Positions 8,712 to 17,385 of a stretch of 64,000 bases of DNA are shown one piece after another. Positions within the stretch are counted from its first letter, which is position 1. Every line of letters begins with the position of its first letter. The notes under the pieces are model-generated. The model saw only the letters and a program-made list of their open reading frames with translations, was not told the DNA's origin and ran no database searches. Origin of the DNA: Brevibacterium yomogidense (GTDB lineage: Bacteria; Actinomycetota; Actinomycetes; Actinomycetales; Brevibacteriaceae). Position numbers and translations under genes: made by a program. Location of the stretch: positions 434,001 through 498,000 of the forward strand of contig NZ_JABASY010000002.1 of NCBI RefSeq assembly GCF_016107685.1, given 5' to 3'.

Positions 8712-10286
8712 GTGAAACGATCCACGGACGTCTCCGCCCCCGGCGGCGGACCCGCCCAGCCCTCGACCGGACAGATCATCGTCCTCTTCATCGGCCTCAT
8801 GCTGGCGATGTTCATGTTCTCCCTCAACCAGACCGTCCTCGCGACGGCACTGCCCACGATCGTCGGCGAGCTCAACGGCGTCGACCAGATGCTGTGGGTC
8901 CAGACTGGCTTCATGCTGTCCTCGACGATCCTCATGCCGGCGTACGGCAGGCTGGGCGATCAGCTGGGACGCAAGAATCTCTTCATCACGGCGATCTCCA
9001 TCTTCATCGCGGGGTCCGTCATCGGCTTCCTCTCCCAGTCGATGGGCTGGCTCATCGCCGGCCGTGTCGTGCAGGGCGTGGGCGGCGGCGGGATGATGAT
9101 CCTGTCGCAGGCGATCATTGCAAGCGTCGTCCCCGCCCGGCAGCGCGGCAAGTACATGGGGATCATGGGATCGGTGTTCGCCGTGTCGTCCGTCGCCGGC
9201 CCCCTGATCGGCGGATGGCTCACGGAGGGCCCCGGCTGGCGGTGGGCGTTCATCCTGGCCCTGCCACTGGGTCTCCTGGCGATCCTCGCGACAGCGCTCT
9301 TCTTCCGTGAGGATCCCAGCACGCGCACGGGCGAACGGTCCGTCGACGGCTCGGGCCTCGCACTCATCGCGGTGTTCACGAGCTCCGTCGTGCTCATCTC
9401 CGCCTGGGGCGGGACGCACTACGACTGGTCCTCGCCGCAGATCATCGGCCTCATCATCGCCGGTGTGCTCGCCGCCGTCGCCTTCGTGTTCGTCGAGAAC
9501 CGGGTCGACGCGCCCATCATCCCGATGTGGCTCTTCAAGGATCGGAACTTCACCCTCGCGTCGATCGCCGGTATCACCCTGTCGGTCGGCATGTTCGGTG
9601 TGATCTCCTACATGCCCACCTATCTGCAGATGACGCACGAACTGTCACCGGCCGTCGCCGGTCTGTCGATGATCCCGCTCATGGCCTCGATGCTCGTCGT
9701 CGGCACGTCCGTCGGGTTCCTCATCGCACGGACCGGCCGCTACAAGGGCTACCCGATCGCAGGGCTGTTCCTCGCGGCACTGGGCCTGGTCCTGCTGTCG
9801 ACGCTCACGCCCACCACCCCGATCTGGATGCTCATGGTGTTCCTCGCGGTGTTCGGCACCGGTCTGGGCCTCGCACTCCAGCAGCTCGTCCTCATCGTGC
9901 AGAACTCCTTCCCGGTCGCGATGGTCGGAACGGCTACCGCGTCGAACAACTACTTCCGGCAGGTCGGAGGCACCCTGGGCATGTCGCTCGTCGGTACGCT
10001 CTTCACGTCGCGGCTCATGGCGAACCTCGAGGAGGGGCTCAGCGCTGTTCCCGGTGGAGCAGGGGACCTGGGGTCGGCGAACAGCATCACTCCGGACATC
10101 GTCTCGAACCTGCCCGGACCCATGTACGACCTCGTGGTCGGTGCGTACAACGACGCGCTCGTGCCGCTGTTCCTGTGGATCGCGCCGCTTGCGCTCGTGG
10201 GCGGGGTCATCGCCTGCTTCATCGACCCGAAACCGCTCGCGACGTCGAACGAGCCCGTGGAGCGGAACGTGCTGGAGGACGCCTGA
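8712..10286 (+). CDS. MFS multidrug exporter, DHA2 (14-TMS) family
   Basis: This major facilitator of 524 aa is predicted to have 14 membrane spans, as in EmrB/QacA-type drug:proton antiporters. Motif A-like residues GRLGDQLGRKN lie in the first cytoplasmic loop, and the first span carries LNQTVLATALPTIVGEL, close to the DHA2 motif around helix 1. GTG 8712 is preferred because GGAG at 8702-8705 lies 6 bases upstream; GTG 8670, overlapping the TetR stop, would add 14 residues. It is the second gene of the TetR operon and is most simply an efflux pump for a toxic compound sensed by the regulator. Substrate cannot be deduced. Confidence 0.9.
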   Translation: MKRSTDVSAPGGGPAQPSTGQIIVLFIGLMLAMFMFSLNQTVLATALPTIVGELNGVDQMLWVQTGFMLSSTILMPAYGRLGDQLGRKNLFITAISIFIAGSVIGFLSQSMGWLIAGRVVQGVGGGGMMILSQAIIASVVPARQRGKYMGIMGSVFAVSSVAGPLIGGWLTEGPGWRWAFILALPLGLLAILATALFFREDPSTRTGERSVDGSGLALIAVFTSSVVLISAWGGTHYDWSSPQIIGLIIAGVLAAVAFVFVENRVDAPIIPMWLFKDRNFTLASIAGITLSVGMFGVISYMPTYLQMTHELSPAVAGLSMIPLMASMLVVGTSVGFLIARTGRYKGYPIAGLFLAALGLVLLSTLTPTTPIWMLMVFLAVFGTGLGLALQQLVLIVQNSFPVAMVGTATASNNYFRQVGGTLGMSLVGTLFTSRLMANLEEGLSAVPGGAGDLGSANSITPDIVSNLPGPMYDLVVGAYNDALVPLFLWIAPLALVGGVIACFIDPKPLATSNEPVERNVLEDA

Positions 10287-10309
10287 GGAGCGGATGAGAA
10301 GATGAGGAC

Positions 10310-11266
10310 ATGACTGTTCTCACCATTCTCACCACCCCGGAGAAGGGTCGCCCCGCGGCCTTCGACGCCCTCGATGCCGAGGTCCGATGGGCGGAGGCGG
10401 ACACGCTCGCCTCCGCCCTGCCGGGTTCCGACGCCCTGCTCATGTGGGACTTCTTCTCCACCGCACTCGAGGACGCCTTCCCTGCGGCCGACCGGCTCTC
10501 ATGGGTGCATGCCGCGAGCGCGGGCGTGGACTCGCTGCGATTCCCCGGTCTGGTGGAATCCGACATCACCGTGACGAACGCCCACGGCGTCTTCGACCAG
10601 GCGATCGCGGAGTACGTCCTGGGCGTCGTGCTCATGTTCGCGAAGAGCTCCGTGGAGAGCCTCGATCTCCAGCGCGACCATGTCTGGCACCGGCGGGAGA
10701 CGGAGACCGTCGCAGGCACTCGCGCCCTGATCGTCGGGACGGGAGGGATCGGACGGAGGACCGCCCGTCTGCTGCGCGCTCTCGACGTGGACGTGATCGG
10801 CGCTGCCACGCGAGAACGCGACGGAGACGCGGATTTCTCCCACATCATCGACTCCGCGGACCTGGCGGATCACGTGAGGGACGTCGACTGGCTCATCAAC
10901 GCCGCACCGCTCACCGAGCAGACGCGCGGCCTGTTCGACGCGACGATCTTCCGCGCCATGCGGAGTACCGGTCGCTTCGTGAGCATCGGGCGCGGGGCGT
11001 CGACCGTGACCGACGACCTGTTGGCAGCGCTGAATGACGGATCGATCGCAGGTGCTGGTCTCGATGTCGTCGATCCTGAGCCGCTTCCGGCGGGGCACCC
11101 CCTGTGGGACGCTCCGAACACCCTCATCACCGCGCATCTGTCGGGTGACACACAGGGATGGACGGACAGGCTCGCGGTGCAGTTCCTCGGGCACTGGGAG
11201 CGGTGGATCGCAGGCGAGCCCTTCCCACAGACGGTCGACCTGAAAGCCGGATACGTGCCCAGCTGA
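10310..11266 (+). CDS. NAD(P)-dependent D-2-hydroxyacid dehydrogenase family protein
   Basis: The 318-aa protein has the Rossmann motif VGTGGIGRRTARLL near residue 142. The family catalytic residues are visible as Arg in SIGRGAS (about 226), Glu in DVVDPEPLP (about 257) and His in ITAHLSG (about 275). Family members interconvert 2-oxoacids and D-2-hydroxyacids; the glyoxylate/hydroxypyruvate-type subgroup is the nearest fit, but the exact substrate is unknown. GAGGAC lies just before the ATG. It starts 23 bases after the MFS exporter and may be read through from that operon, though no functional link is evident. It converges on glpK. Confidence 0.85.
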   Translation: MTVLTILTTPEKGRPAAFDALDAEVRWAEADTLASALPGSDALLMWDFFSTALEDAFPAADRLSWVHAASAGVDSLRFPGLVESDITVTNAHGVFDQAIAEYVLGVVLMFAKSSVESLDLQRDHVWHRRETETVAGTRALIVGTGGIGRRTARLLRALDVDVIGAATRERDGDADFSHIIDSADLADHVRDVDWLINAAPLTEQTRGLFDATIFRAMRSTGRFVSIGRGASTVTDDLLAALNDGSIAGAGLDVVDPEPLPAGHPLWDAPNTLITAHLSGDTQGWTDRLAVQFLGHWERWIAGEPFPQTVDLKAGYVPS

Positions 11267-11320
11267 TCAGACCGAAGCGGGGTCGGAGGCCGCCGGTCCG
11301 GTGAGGCTCCGCGGATCGGG

Positions 11321-12811
11321 TCAGGCCCAGCCCAGCGAACGCTCGACTGCCGACTCCCATCGGGACCGCCGGTGGGTACGCTCGTCGACCGGCATGGTGG
11401 GTGTCCACGCTCCGGTCTCCTGCCACAGCTCCTCGACGTCTTCCGTGCCGGCGTAGATCCCGTGGCCGATCCCGGCGGCGAACGCCGCTCCGATCGCGGT
11501 GGACTCGATCCCGCCGCGCACCACCTCGCAGTCTGAGATGTCCGCCTGGAACTGGAGCAGGTCGTCATTGACGGACATCCCGCCGTCTGCGCGCAGTGAC
11601 GTGATCGAGAAGCTTGAATCACGGCGGAGCGTCTCGATCACCTCTGTCGTCTGGAACACCGTCGACTCGATTGCGGCCCGGGCGATGTGGGCCTTCGTGG
11701 AATAGCGGGTGAGGCCCACGATGGTGCCCCGCGCGTCGGCACGCCACCGAGGCGCGTACAGCCCGGAGAACGCGGGGACGAAATACACGTCCCCGGAATC
11801 GTCGACCGACCCCGCGAGCTCCTCGACCTCCGCGGAATCGCGGATGATGCCCAGGTTGTCGCGCAGCCACTGGACCAGCGAACCGGCGACGGCGATCGAC
11901 CCCTCGAGAGCGTACTGCGCGGGGTGCCCCTCCTGCTGGAAGGCGACGGTGGAGATGAGCCCTCCGCCTGCGCGTTCTATACCGGTCCCGGTGTTCGTGA
12001 GGAGGAAGCACCCGGTGCCGTAGGTGTTCTTCGTGGCACCCGGAGTGAACGCGCACTGTCCGAAGGCAGCGGACTGCTGATCGCCCAGGACGCCGGTGAT
12101 CGGGACACCGCCCAGCAGATGGCGGTCGTCGACCACGCCGAAATCGCCGATCGACGGGCGGATCCGCGGCAGGATGCCGCGGGGGATGCCGGTGAGCGAC
12201 AGCATCTCGTCCGACCAGTCGAGTGTCGTGAGGTCCATGAGCATCGTCCGTGACGCGTTCGTCACGTCGGTGACGTGGAGCCCGCCGCGGCTCCCACCCG
12301 TCAGATTCCAGATCAGCCACGAATCGATGGTCCCGAACAGCAGGGTGCCGTCGTCGGCCGCACGGCGCACCGCCTCGACGTTCTCCAGCATCCACAGCAG
12401 CTTGACGGCGGAGAAATAGGTCGCCGGCGGAAGCCCGGTGATCTCCGTGATGCGTGAGTCCGCTGACTCCGACAGCCTTTCGACGATGTCCTCGCCGCGC
12501 GTGTCCTGCCAGACGATCGCCGGAGCGAGGGGCTGTCCGGTCGTGCGATCCCAGACCACCGTCGTCTCCCGCTGATCGGTGATGCCGATGCAGCTGATGT
12601 CCGCTGCGGTGAGCTGGGAGGTGCCCAGCACCTGACCGATCATCTCGCGGGTCACCCGCCAGATCTCCGACGCGTCGTGCTCCACCCACCCCGGCTGTGG
12701 GAAGGACTGCCGGAACTCACGGGACGCGGACGCGACCGTGCGGCCGCCCTCATCGAGGACGGCCGCACGTGTCGAGGTCGTTCCCTCATCGATCGCGAGG
12801 ATGTGGGTCAT
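11321..12811 (-). CDS. glpK: glycerol kinase
   Basis: This FGGY-family kinase phosphorylates glycerol to sn-glycerol 3-phosphate with ATP. The N-terminal phosphate-binding segment LAIDEGTTSTRAAVLD is at residues 5-20. GITDQRETTVVWDRTTG and GVLGDQQSAAFGQ match the glycerol kinase signature regions. Length is 496 aa, typical of the family. The gene lies 29 bases downstream of the long GAPDH gene on the same strand, so the two probably form an operon that carries glycerol carbon into the triose-phosphate pool. No glpF or glpD is present in the window. The start ATG has only a weak GAGG about 10 bases upstream. Confidence 0.95.
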   Translation of the reverse strand: MTHILAIDEGTTSTRAAVLDEGGRTVASASREFRQSFPQPGWVEHDASEIWRVTREMIGQVLGTSQLTAADISCIGITDQRETTVVWDRTTGQPLAPAIVWQDTRGEDIVERLSESADSRITEITGLPPATYFSAVKLLWMLENVEAVRRAADDGTLLFGTIDSWLIWNLTGGSRGGLHVTDVTNASRTMLMDLTTLDWSDEMLSLTGIPRGILPRIRPSIGDFGVVDDRHLLGGVPITGVLGDQQSAAFGQCAFTPGATKNTYGTGCFLLTNTGTGIERAGGGLISTVAFQQEGHPAQYALEGSIAVAGSLVQWLRDNLGIIRDSAEVEELAGSVDDSGDVYFVPAFSGLYAPRWRADARGTIVGLTRYSTKAHIARAAIESTVFQTTEVIETLRRDSSFSITSLRADGGMSVNDDLLQFQADISDCEVVRGGIESTAIGAAFAAGIGHGIYAGTEDVEELWQETGAWTPTMPVDERTHRRSRWESAVERSLGWA

Positions 12812-12840
12812 CGTGACGGGGCCTCAGCCGATCCGGTCGA

Positions 12841-14289
12841 TCAGGCCTGCGCCGGCAGTGCGGGAAGCGCGGGCAGGTCGAGTCCCGCCATCTGCGCGAC
12901 GCAGCGGATGACCTGGCAGGAGTACCCGAACTCGTTGTCGTACCAGACGTACACGACCACACGGCGACCGTCCACGATGGTGGCGAGGCCGTCGACGATC
13001 CCGGCGCGCTTCGAACCGACGAAGTCCGTCGACACGACTTCGGGGGAGTTGATGTAGTCGATCTGGTTCCGCAGCGACGAGTGCAGCGAGGTGCTGCGGA
13101 GGAAGGTGTTGAGCTCGTCCACCGTCGTCCCGCGCTCGAGGTTGAGGTTGAGGACCGCCATCGACACGTTCGGGGTGGGCACCCGGATCGCGTTTCCGGA
13201 CAGCTTCCCGGCGAACTCCGGCAGCGCCTTCGACACGGCCTTCGCAGCGCCCGTCTCCGTGAGGACCATGTTGAGCCCGGCAGCGCGACCGCGGCGGGAG
13301 CCCTTGTGGTAGTTGTCGATGAGGTTCTGGTCGTTGGTGAACGAGTGGACGGTCTCCACGTGGCCGTTCTCCACACCGAACTCGTCGTTGATCACCTTGA
13401 GGACGGGCGTGATCGCGTTCGTTGTGCACGACGCGGCGGACACGACGGTGTCCTCCGGCAGGATGGCGTCGGAGTTCACCCCGTAGACGATGTTCTTCAC
13501 GGAGCCCTTGCCGGGGGCCGTGAGGATGACCTTCGAGGCTCCCGGGCAGGCGAGGTGCTTGCTGAGTCCCTCGTCGTCGCGCCAGATGCCGGTGTTGTCG
13601 ATGATGATCGCATCGTTGATCCCGTGGGCCGTGTAGTCGACGCTGGAGGGGTCGTTCGAGTAGATCACCTTGATGAGGGTGCCGTTGGCGAGGATCGTCT
13701 CGTTCTCCTCGTCGACGACGATGTTGCCGTCGAACTTGCCGTGGACGGAATCCCGCCTCAGCAGCGAGGCGCGCTTGACGATGTCACCCTCGCCGCCGCG
13801 GCGGACGACGATCGCGCGCAGCCGCAGGCCAGTTCCGCCGGCACGGTCGATGAGGATGCGGGCGAGGAGGCGGCCGATCCGGCCGAAGCCGTACAGGACG
13901 ACGTCGCGGGGCTCCTCCTCGTTCGCCGCGGCCTGACCGGCGACGGGGGAGAGCTGGTCGGCGAGAAGGGCGGCGAGGTCGCCCCCGCCGTCGCGCTGCG
14001 CTGCGGCGAGACGACCGAGGTCGATCGTGCAGGGACCCAGGTCCATGTCGATGAGCTGCGCCGCGATCGTCAGCGTGTCCGCGGGATCGAGTTCGGCACC
14101 GTCGAAGTGGCGCGCATAGCGGTGGGCCTTGATGATCCCGTTGACGGACTTGTTGAGAAGACTGCGCCCGTACACGGTGAGCAGCACGTCGTTCTCGCGG
14201 TAGAGGCGTCCGACGAGGGGGGTCAGCCCCTCCGCCGCGCTCTGCTTGGCGGCCCATGTCTGGGCAGCGGCCTGGATCTGGTCGGTCAA
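12841..14289 (-). CDS. gap: glyceraldehyde-3-phosphate dehydrogenase, long actinobacterial form
   Basis: The enzyme interconverts glyceraldehyde 3-phosphate and 1,3-bisphosphoglycerate. It carries an extra N-terminal region of about 125 residues before the Rossmann motif YGFGRIGR (about 133-140). The catalytic cysteine is in SAASCTTNAITP at about C288, and WYDNEFGYS marks the C-terminus. At 482 aa it resembles the long GapB/GapX-type enzyme of corynebacteria, which is associated with gluconeogenesis and NADP use, unlike the roughly 335-aa glycolytic enzyme. I chose TTG 14289: AAAGGG sits 8 bases upstream, and in-frame ATG 14328 overlaps a TACAAT -10 box. It is followed by glpK. Confidence 0.88.
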   Translation of the reverse strand: MTDQIQAAAQTWAAKQSAAEGLTPLVGRLYRENDVLLTVYGRSLLNKSVNGIIKAHRYARHFDGAELDPADTLTIAAQLIDMDLGPCTIDLGRLAAAQRDGGGDLAALLADQLSPVAGQAAANEEEPRDVVLYGFGRIGRLLARILIDRAGGTGLRLRAIVVRRGGEGDIVKRASLLRRDSVHGKFDGNIVVDEENETILANGTLIKVIYSNDPSSVDYTAHGINDAIIIDNTGIWRDDEGLSKHLACPGASKVILTAPGKGSVKNIVYGVNSDAILPEDTVVSAASCTTNAITPVLKVINDEFGVENGHVETVHSFTNDQNLIDNYHKGSRRGRAAGLNMVLTETGAAKAVSKALPEFAGKLSGNAIRVPTPNVSMAVLNLNLERGTTVDELNTFLRSTSLHSSLRNQIDYINSPEVVSTDFVGSKRAGIVDGLATIVDGRRVVVYVWYDNEFGYSCQVIRCVAQMAGLDLPALPALPAQA

Positions 14290-14326
14290 GAGACGAACCC
14301 TTTCACTCCACGGTGGTGTCGGGGCC

Positions 14327-14332
14327 ATTGTA
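14327..14332 (-). promoter_or_regulatory. -10 box TACAAT for the GAPDH gene
   Basis: TACAAT on the minus strand would start transcription near 14319, giving a leader of about 30 bases with AAAGGG before TTG 14289. No clear -35 is visible. The box overlaps the alternative ATG at 14328, which argues against that start. Confidence 0.55.
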
Positions 14333-14377
14333 CGCACGTGGGACGGAGCCGACGGCATCCTGTCGGATCCGTGTGCC

Positions 14378-15457
14378 TCAGTGCGTGCGCTCCGGGCGCC
14401 TGTCGGGGGACTGGAAGCGGTTGAACCCCACGAGTGTGAGGGCGATGAGTGCGGATGCGGCCGCGAAAGCCACGACGGTGTCGGCAGGGCTGTCGTCTGC
14501 GGGCCTGCGCGTCGGATCCGCCGGGGGCGCCTCGGCGACCGTCTGGAACATCGAATCGTCGCCTGCGGTCCCCATCCACGCGGCGACCATGAGGATGATG
14601 CGGGCGACGATGTTGAGCGACAGCATGATCGCGATGATCGGCCCGAACACGGACGCTGCGGGCGACCCGGAGAAGAGATCGATCAGCAGGGTGGCGAAGC
14701 GGACGATGACCGCCAGTGCGATCGCGCCGACGAGCGCGCCCTTCGCCTTCGTCCGGCGCGGGATCGGCGACGACGGCAGCAGGGTGAAGACCAGGAACAG
14801 CAGCAGCCAGAACGTTGCGGCGGACACCACGAGGGGCACCAGTTGGAAGACCGGGCCCATCCACCCGGGCAGTTCGAGCCATTGCACGATGACGGAGCGG
14901 AGGCTCGACGAGACGATGGTGAGCGAGATCGCAAGTCCTGCACCCACGAGCACGATGAGGAGTGTCAGCGTGTTGTTGACGACGCGGGGGACGAATCCGT
15001 CCTGGTCCTTCTGCACCCCTTCGTCGGACAGCTGTGACCGGACGGCGTCCTTGAGGTTCCCCATGAACCCCTGCGCCGTGTAGAGGGCGGACACGATCGC
15101 GACGATCCCCACACCGCGCCAGCCGCTGAGGAACTGCTGGAGCATCTGAGCGATATCCGCGCTGCCGCCCGTCTCGGAGATCTGCTCGCTCACGACCTCC
15201 ATGAGGTCCGGCCGGACGACCTCGAGGAAGAAGCCCAGTGCGGAGAACGCGAACATGAGGATCGGGACCAGCGCGAGGATGAGGAAGTACGTGATCGCGG
15301 CGGCGAACTGGTTGCCCAGTCGATGGCCGTACCGCTCCAGCGTGGCCTGCAGGTGTGCGACACCGGGGCGACGCAGGAATCTCTGGGCCGAACCCTCACC
15401 CGCGTCCCGCTTCGACGTCGTGAGGATCCTGTCGGATGCATTCACAGTGGCAGTCAT
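14378..15457 (-). CDS. YihY/virulence factor BrkB family membrane protein
   Basis: This inner-membrane protein of about 359 aa has six or so hydrophobic segments in the YihY/BrkB pattern. The N-terminal signature region reads YGHRLGNQFAAAITYFLI, and the family motif PSSPIPRRTKAKGALVGA precedes the last spans. The molecular role of the family is not established. The start is placed at ATG 15457 instead of GTG 15466 because a TAGGAT -10 box covers 15465-15470, which leaves ATG as the first start in the predicted transcript. It is divergent from the dedA gene and 88 bases upstream of gap. Confidence 0.85.
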   Translation of the reverse strand: MTATVNASDRILTTSKRDAGEGSAQRFLRRPGVAHLQATLERYGHRLGNQFAAAITYFLILALVPILMFAFSALGFFLEVVRPDLMEVVSEQISETGGSADIAQMLQQFLSGWRGVGIVAIVSALYTAQGFMGNLKDAVRSQLSDEGVQKDQDGFVPRVVNNTLTLLIVLVGAGLAISLTIVSSSLRSVIVQWLELPGWMGPVFQLVPLVVSAATFWLLLFLVFTLLPSSPIPRRTKAKGALVGAIALAVIVRFATLLIDLFSGSPAASVFGPIIAIMLSLNIVARIILMVAAWMGTAGDDSMFQTVAEAPPADPTRRPADDSPADTVVAFAAASALIALTLVGFNRFQSPDRRPERTH

Positions 15458-15464
15458 GCGTGTC

Positions 15465-15470
15465 ATCCTA
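15465..15470 (-). promoter_or_regulatory. -10 box TAGGAT giving a leaderless YihY mRNA
   Basis: TAGGAT is followed by 7 bases and then ATG 15457. The predicted transcription start coincides with the start codon and no Shine-Dalgarno is present. Confidence 0.55.
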
Positions 15471-15529
15471 CGTGCGACTGAGCCTCAGAGGCCTGCATCC
15501 GGCTGGATCCCTCGCCCAGCAGGTGCCTC

Positions 15530-15535
15530 TATGCT
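15530..15535 (+). promoter_or_regulatory. -10 box TATGCT giving a leaderless dedA mRNA
   Basis: TATGCT is followed by 7 bases and then ATG 15543. The nearby in-frame ATG at 15531 lies inside the box and so cannot be in the transcript. Confidence 0.55.
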
Positions 15536-15542
15536 GACGCCC

Positions 15543-16280
15543 ATGACCGTGTCGACGAGCGTCCTCGCCCGCTTCTCCGTGACCGCTGCTGATGCCGCGG
15601 CGCAGTCCCCGTCGTTCACCGACCGCTTCACGGAGTGGGTCGTGAGCGTCATGGAGGTGATCGGTGCGCCCGGCGTGGGACTGCTCGTGGCGCTGGAGAA
15701 CCTCTTCCCGCCGATCCCCAGTGAGCTCATCCTGCCGCTGGCGGGCTTCACCGCGAGCCTCGGGCAGATGAGCATCGTCTCCGCGATCGCGTGGGCGACG
15801 ATCGGCTCCGTGGTCGGAGCTCTTGCGCTGTACTGGCTGGGGCGCGCCTTCGGCCACGAGCGGATCGCGGGCTGGGCGCAGCGGCTGCCGCTCGTGGACC
15901 CGGACGACGTCGACAGAACGGTTGCGTGGTTCGGCCGCCACGGCCGCAAGGCGGTGCTCTTCGGGCGGATGATCCCGATCTTCCGCTCCCTCATCTCCAT
16001 TCCCGCCGGCATCGAGAGGATGAGCCAGAGCTGGTTCCTGCTCCTCACGATGGCCGGTTCACTCATCTGGAACACGGTATTCGTGCTCCTGGGGTTCTGG
16101 GTCGGGGAGAACTACGCGGTCATCGAGGAGTATGCGGGCTGGTTCCAGCGAGCAGTGCTCGTCGTCGTGGTGGTCGCGATCGGGTGGTGGGTGGTGCGCC
16201 GTGTCCGCCGCAACCGCGCCCGCAGGGACAGTGACGCCCCCGACGGCGAGGTGCCCGGCACCTCGCCGTCGGGGGCGTGA
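15543..16280 (+). CDS. DedA family membrane protein
   Basis: DedA proteins are membrane proteins of the SNARE-associated/VTT family; bacterial members are linked to lipid carrier recycling and proton-motive-force homeostasis. Visible signatures are ALENLFPPIPSELILPLAG near residues 55-75 and GRMIPIFRSLISIPAGIERM in the second half, the conserved amphipathic re-entrant segments. Length is 245 aa, with a basic tail RRVRRNRARR after the last span. The last codons, for SDAPDGEVPGTSPSGA, coincide with a long hairpin that looks like the transcription terminator, so the C-terminal tail sequence may be a by-product of it. It is divergent from the YihY gene. Confidence 0.88.
   Translation: MTVSTSVLARFSVTAADAAAQSPSFTDRFTEWVVSVMEVIGAPGVGLLVALENLFPPIPSELILPLAGFTASLGQMSIVSAIAWATIGSVVGALALYWLGRAFGHERIAGWAQRLPLVDPDDVDRTVAWFGRHGRKAVLFGRMIPIFRSLISIPAGIERMSQSWFLLLTMAGSLIWNTVFVLLGFWVGENYAVIEEYAGWFQRAVLVVVVVAIGWWVVRRVRRNRARRDSDAPDGEVPGTSPSGA
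16235..16277 (+). terminator. terminator-like hairpin inside the end of dedA
   Basis: A perfect 19-bp stem (CGCCCCCGACGGCGAGGTG at 16235-16253 and its complement at 16259-16277) encloses CCCGG; one further C-G pair can form inside. It ends one base before the TGA stop codon. No T-run follows, as is common in GC-rich actinobacteria. The convergent thiol-transferase gene could use it in the other direction. Confidence 0.65.
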
Positions 16281-16294
16281 CCCGTACGGGTCAC
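16277..16294. repeat. 18-bp perfect palindrome after dedA
   Basis: GTGACCCGTACGGGTCAC is a perfect palindrome covering the dedA stop codon and abutting the hairpin to its left. It may act with that hairpin as a bidirectional terminator between converging genes, or be a protein-binding site. Confidence 0.55.
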
Positions 16295-16313
16295 GAGCCC
16301 GCCGGTGTCCGAG

Positions 16314-17369
16314 TCAGCCGACCCAGGCCTCGGCGGTGTGCGCGTGCGGGACGACGTCCTCGGGCCGTGGCGGGGCGGGCGGCGTCCCGTCACCGAACGG
16401 ATCGGCATCCGCGAGTGATTCCCGGCCGTGCGGTTCCAGCCAGCCGGACAGGTCCGGCCCTACGGGTACGACCTGTGTCGGGTTGATGTCCTCATGGACG
16501 ATGTAGTAGTGCTCCTTGATCTGCTGGAAGTCGATGGTGTCACCGAATCCGGGAGTCTGATACAGATCACGGGCATAGCCCCACAGGGCGGGGAAGTCCG
16601 TCAGACGCTGGCGGTTGCACTTGAAGTGCGAGTAATAGACCGGGTCGAAGCGAGCGAGCGTCGTGAAGAGCCGCACATCCGCCTCCGTGATGAGATCACC
16701 CATGAGGTAGCGGCGAGTCGTGAGGCGCGCCTCGATCGTGTCGAGTGCGGTGAAGAGCCGGTCGAAGGCGGCGTTGTAGGCGTCCTGCCCGCCGGCGAAG
16801 CCGCAGCGGTACACCCCGTTGTTGATCTCCGTGTAGACGAGCTTCATGACCGGGTCCATCTCCTCGCGCAGAGCCTCCGGGTAGAGGTCCGGGGCGCCTT
16901 CGCGGTGGAAGCGGGTCCACTGCGAGGCGAAGTCCAGCGTGATCTGCGGGAAATCGTTCGTCACGACGGCACCGGACGGGATGTCCACGATCGCGGGGAC
17001 GGTGATGCCGCGCGGATAGTCGGGGAAGCGGGTGAAGAACGCCTGCTGCAGGCGCTCGATGCCCAGGACCGGGTCGACGCCGCCCGGGTCCAGGTCGAAG
17101 GTCCACGACCGGGCGTCATGGGTGGGTCCCGGCATCCCCAGGGAGATCGCGTCCTCCAGCCCCAGGAGCCGACGGACGATCATCGTCCGGTTGGCCCACG
17201 GGCACGCACGGGCCGCGACCAGACGGTAGCGGTCGGCCTCGACGGGCCAGCGCGCCTGAGGGTCATCGAGGATCCGGTCCTCGATGTACTGCGTGTCCCG
17301 CGTGAACTCCTGGCCCTCCGCCACGTAGCTTCCCCGCGTCGAATGCTCCTCTGCACTCATGTCCGCCAT
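16314..17369 (-). CDS. Xi-class glutathione transferase-like (YqjG/ECM4) protein, probably mycothiol-dependent
   Basis: The 351-aa protein matches the glutathionyl-hydroquinone reductase fold. The catalytic CPWA motif lies in ARACPWANRT with Cys at about residue 56. The alpha-helical C-terminal GST domain carries YLMGDLITEADVRLFTTLARFD. Actinobacteria generally make mycothiol in place of glutathione, so the natural reaction is probably reductive removal of mycothiol from quinone adducts (inference). ATG 17369 has GGGAGG about 9 bases upstream; ATG 17360 is an alternative. A large hairpin occupies the predicted leader. It lies downstream of fadD on the same strand and converges on dedA. Confidence 0.85.
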   Translation of the reverse strand: MADMSAEEHSTRGSYVAEGQEFTRDTQYIEDRILDDPQARWPVEADRYRLVAARACPWANRTMIVRRLLGLEDAISLGMPGPTHDARSWTFDLDPGGVDPVLGIERLQQAFFTRFPDYPRGITVPAIVDIPSGAVVTNDFPQITLDFASQWTRFHREGAPDLYPEALREEMDPVMKLVYTEINNGVYRCGFAGGQDAYNAAFDRLFTALDTIEARLTTRRYLMGDLITEADVRLFTTLARFDPVYYSHFKCNRQRLTDFPALWGYARDLYQTPGFGDTIDFQQIKEHYYIVHEDINPTQVVPVGPDLSGWLEPHGRESLADADPFGDGTPPAPPRPEDVVPHAHTAEAWVG

Positions 17370-17385
17370 CGCGCACTCCCTCCCA

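Noticed and set aside
14290..14358. Longer N-terminus for the GAPDH (ATG 14328 or GTG 14358)
   Set aside because: A TACAAT promoter box covers the ATG, and TTG 14289 has a Shine-Dalgarno and gives the usual family length.
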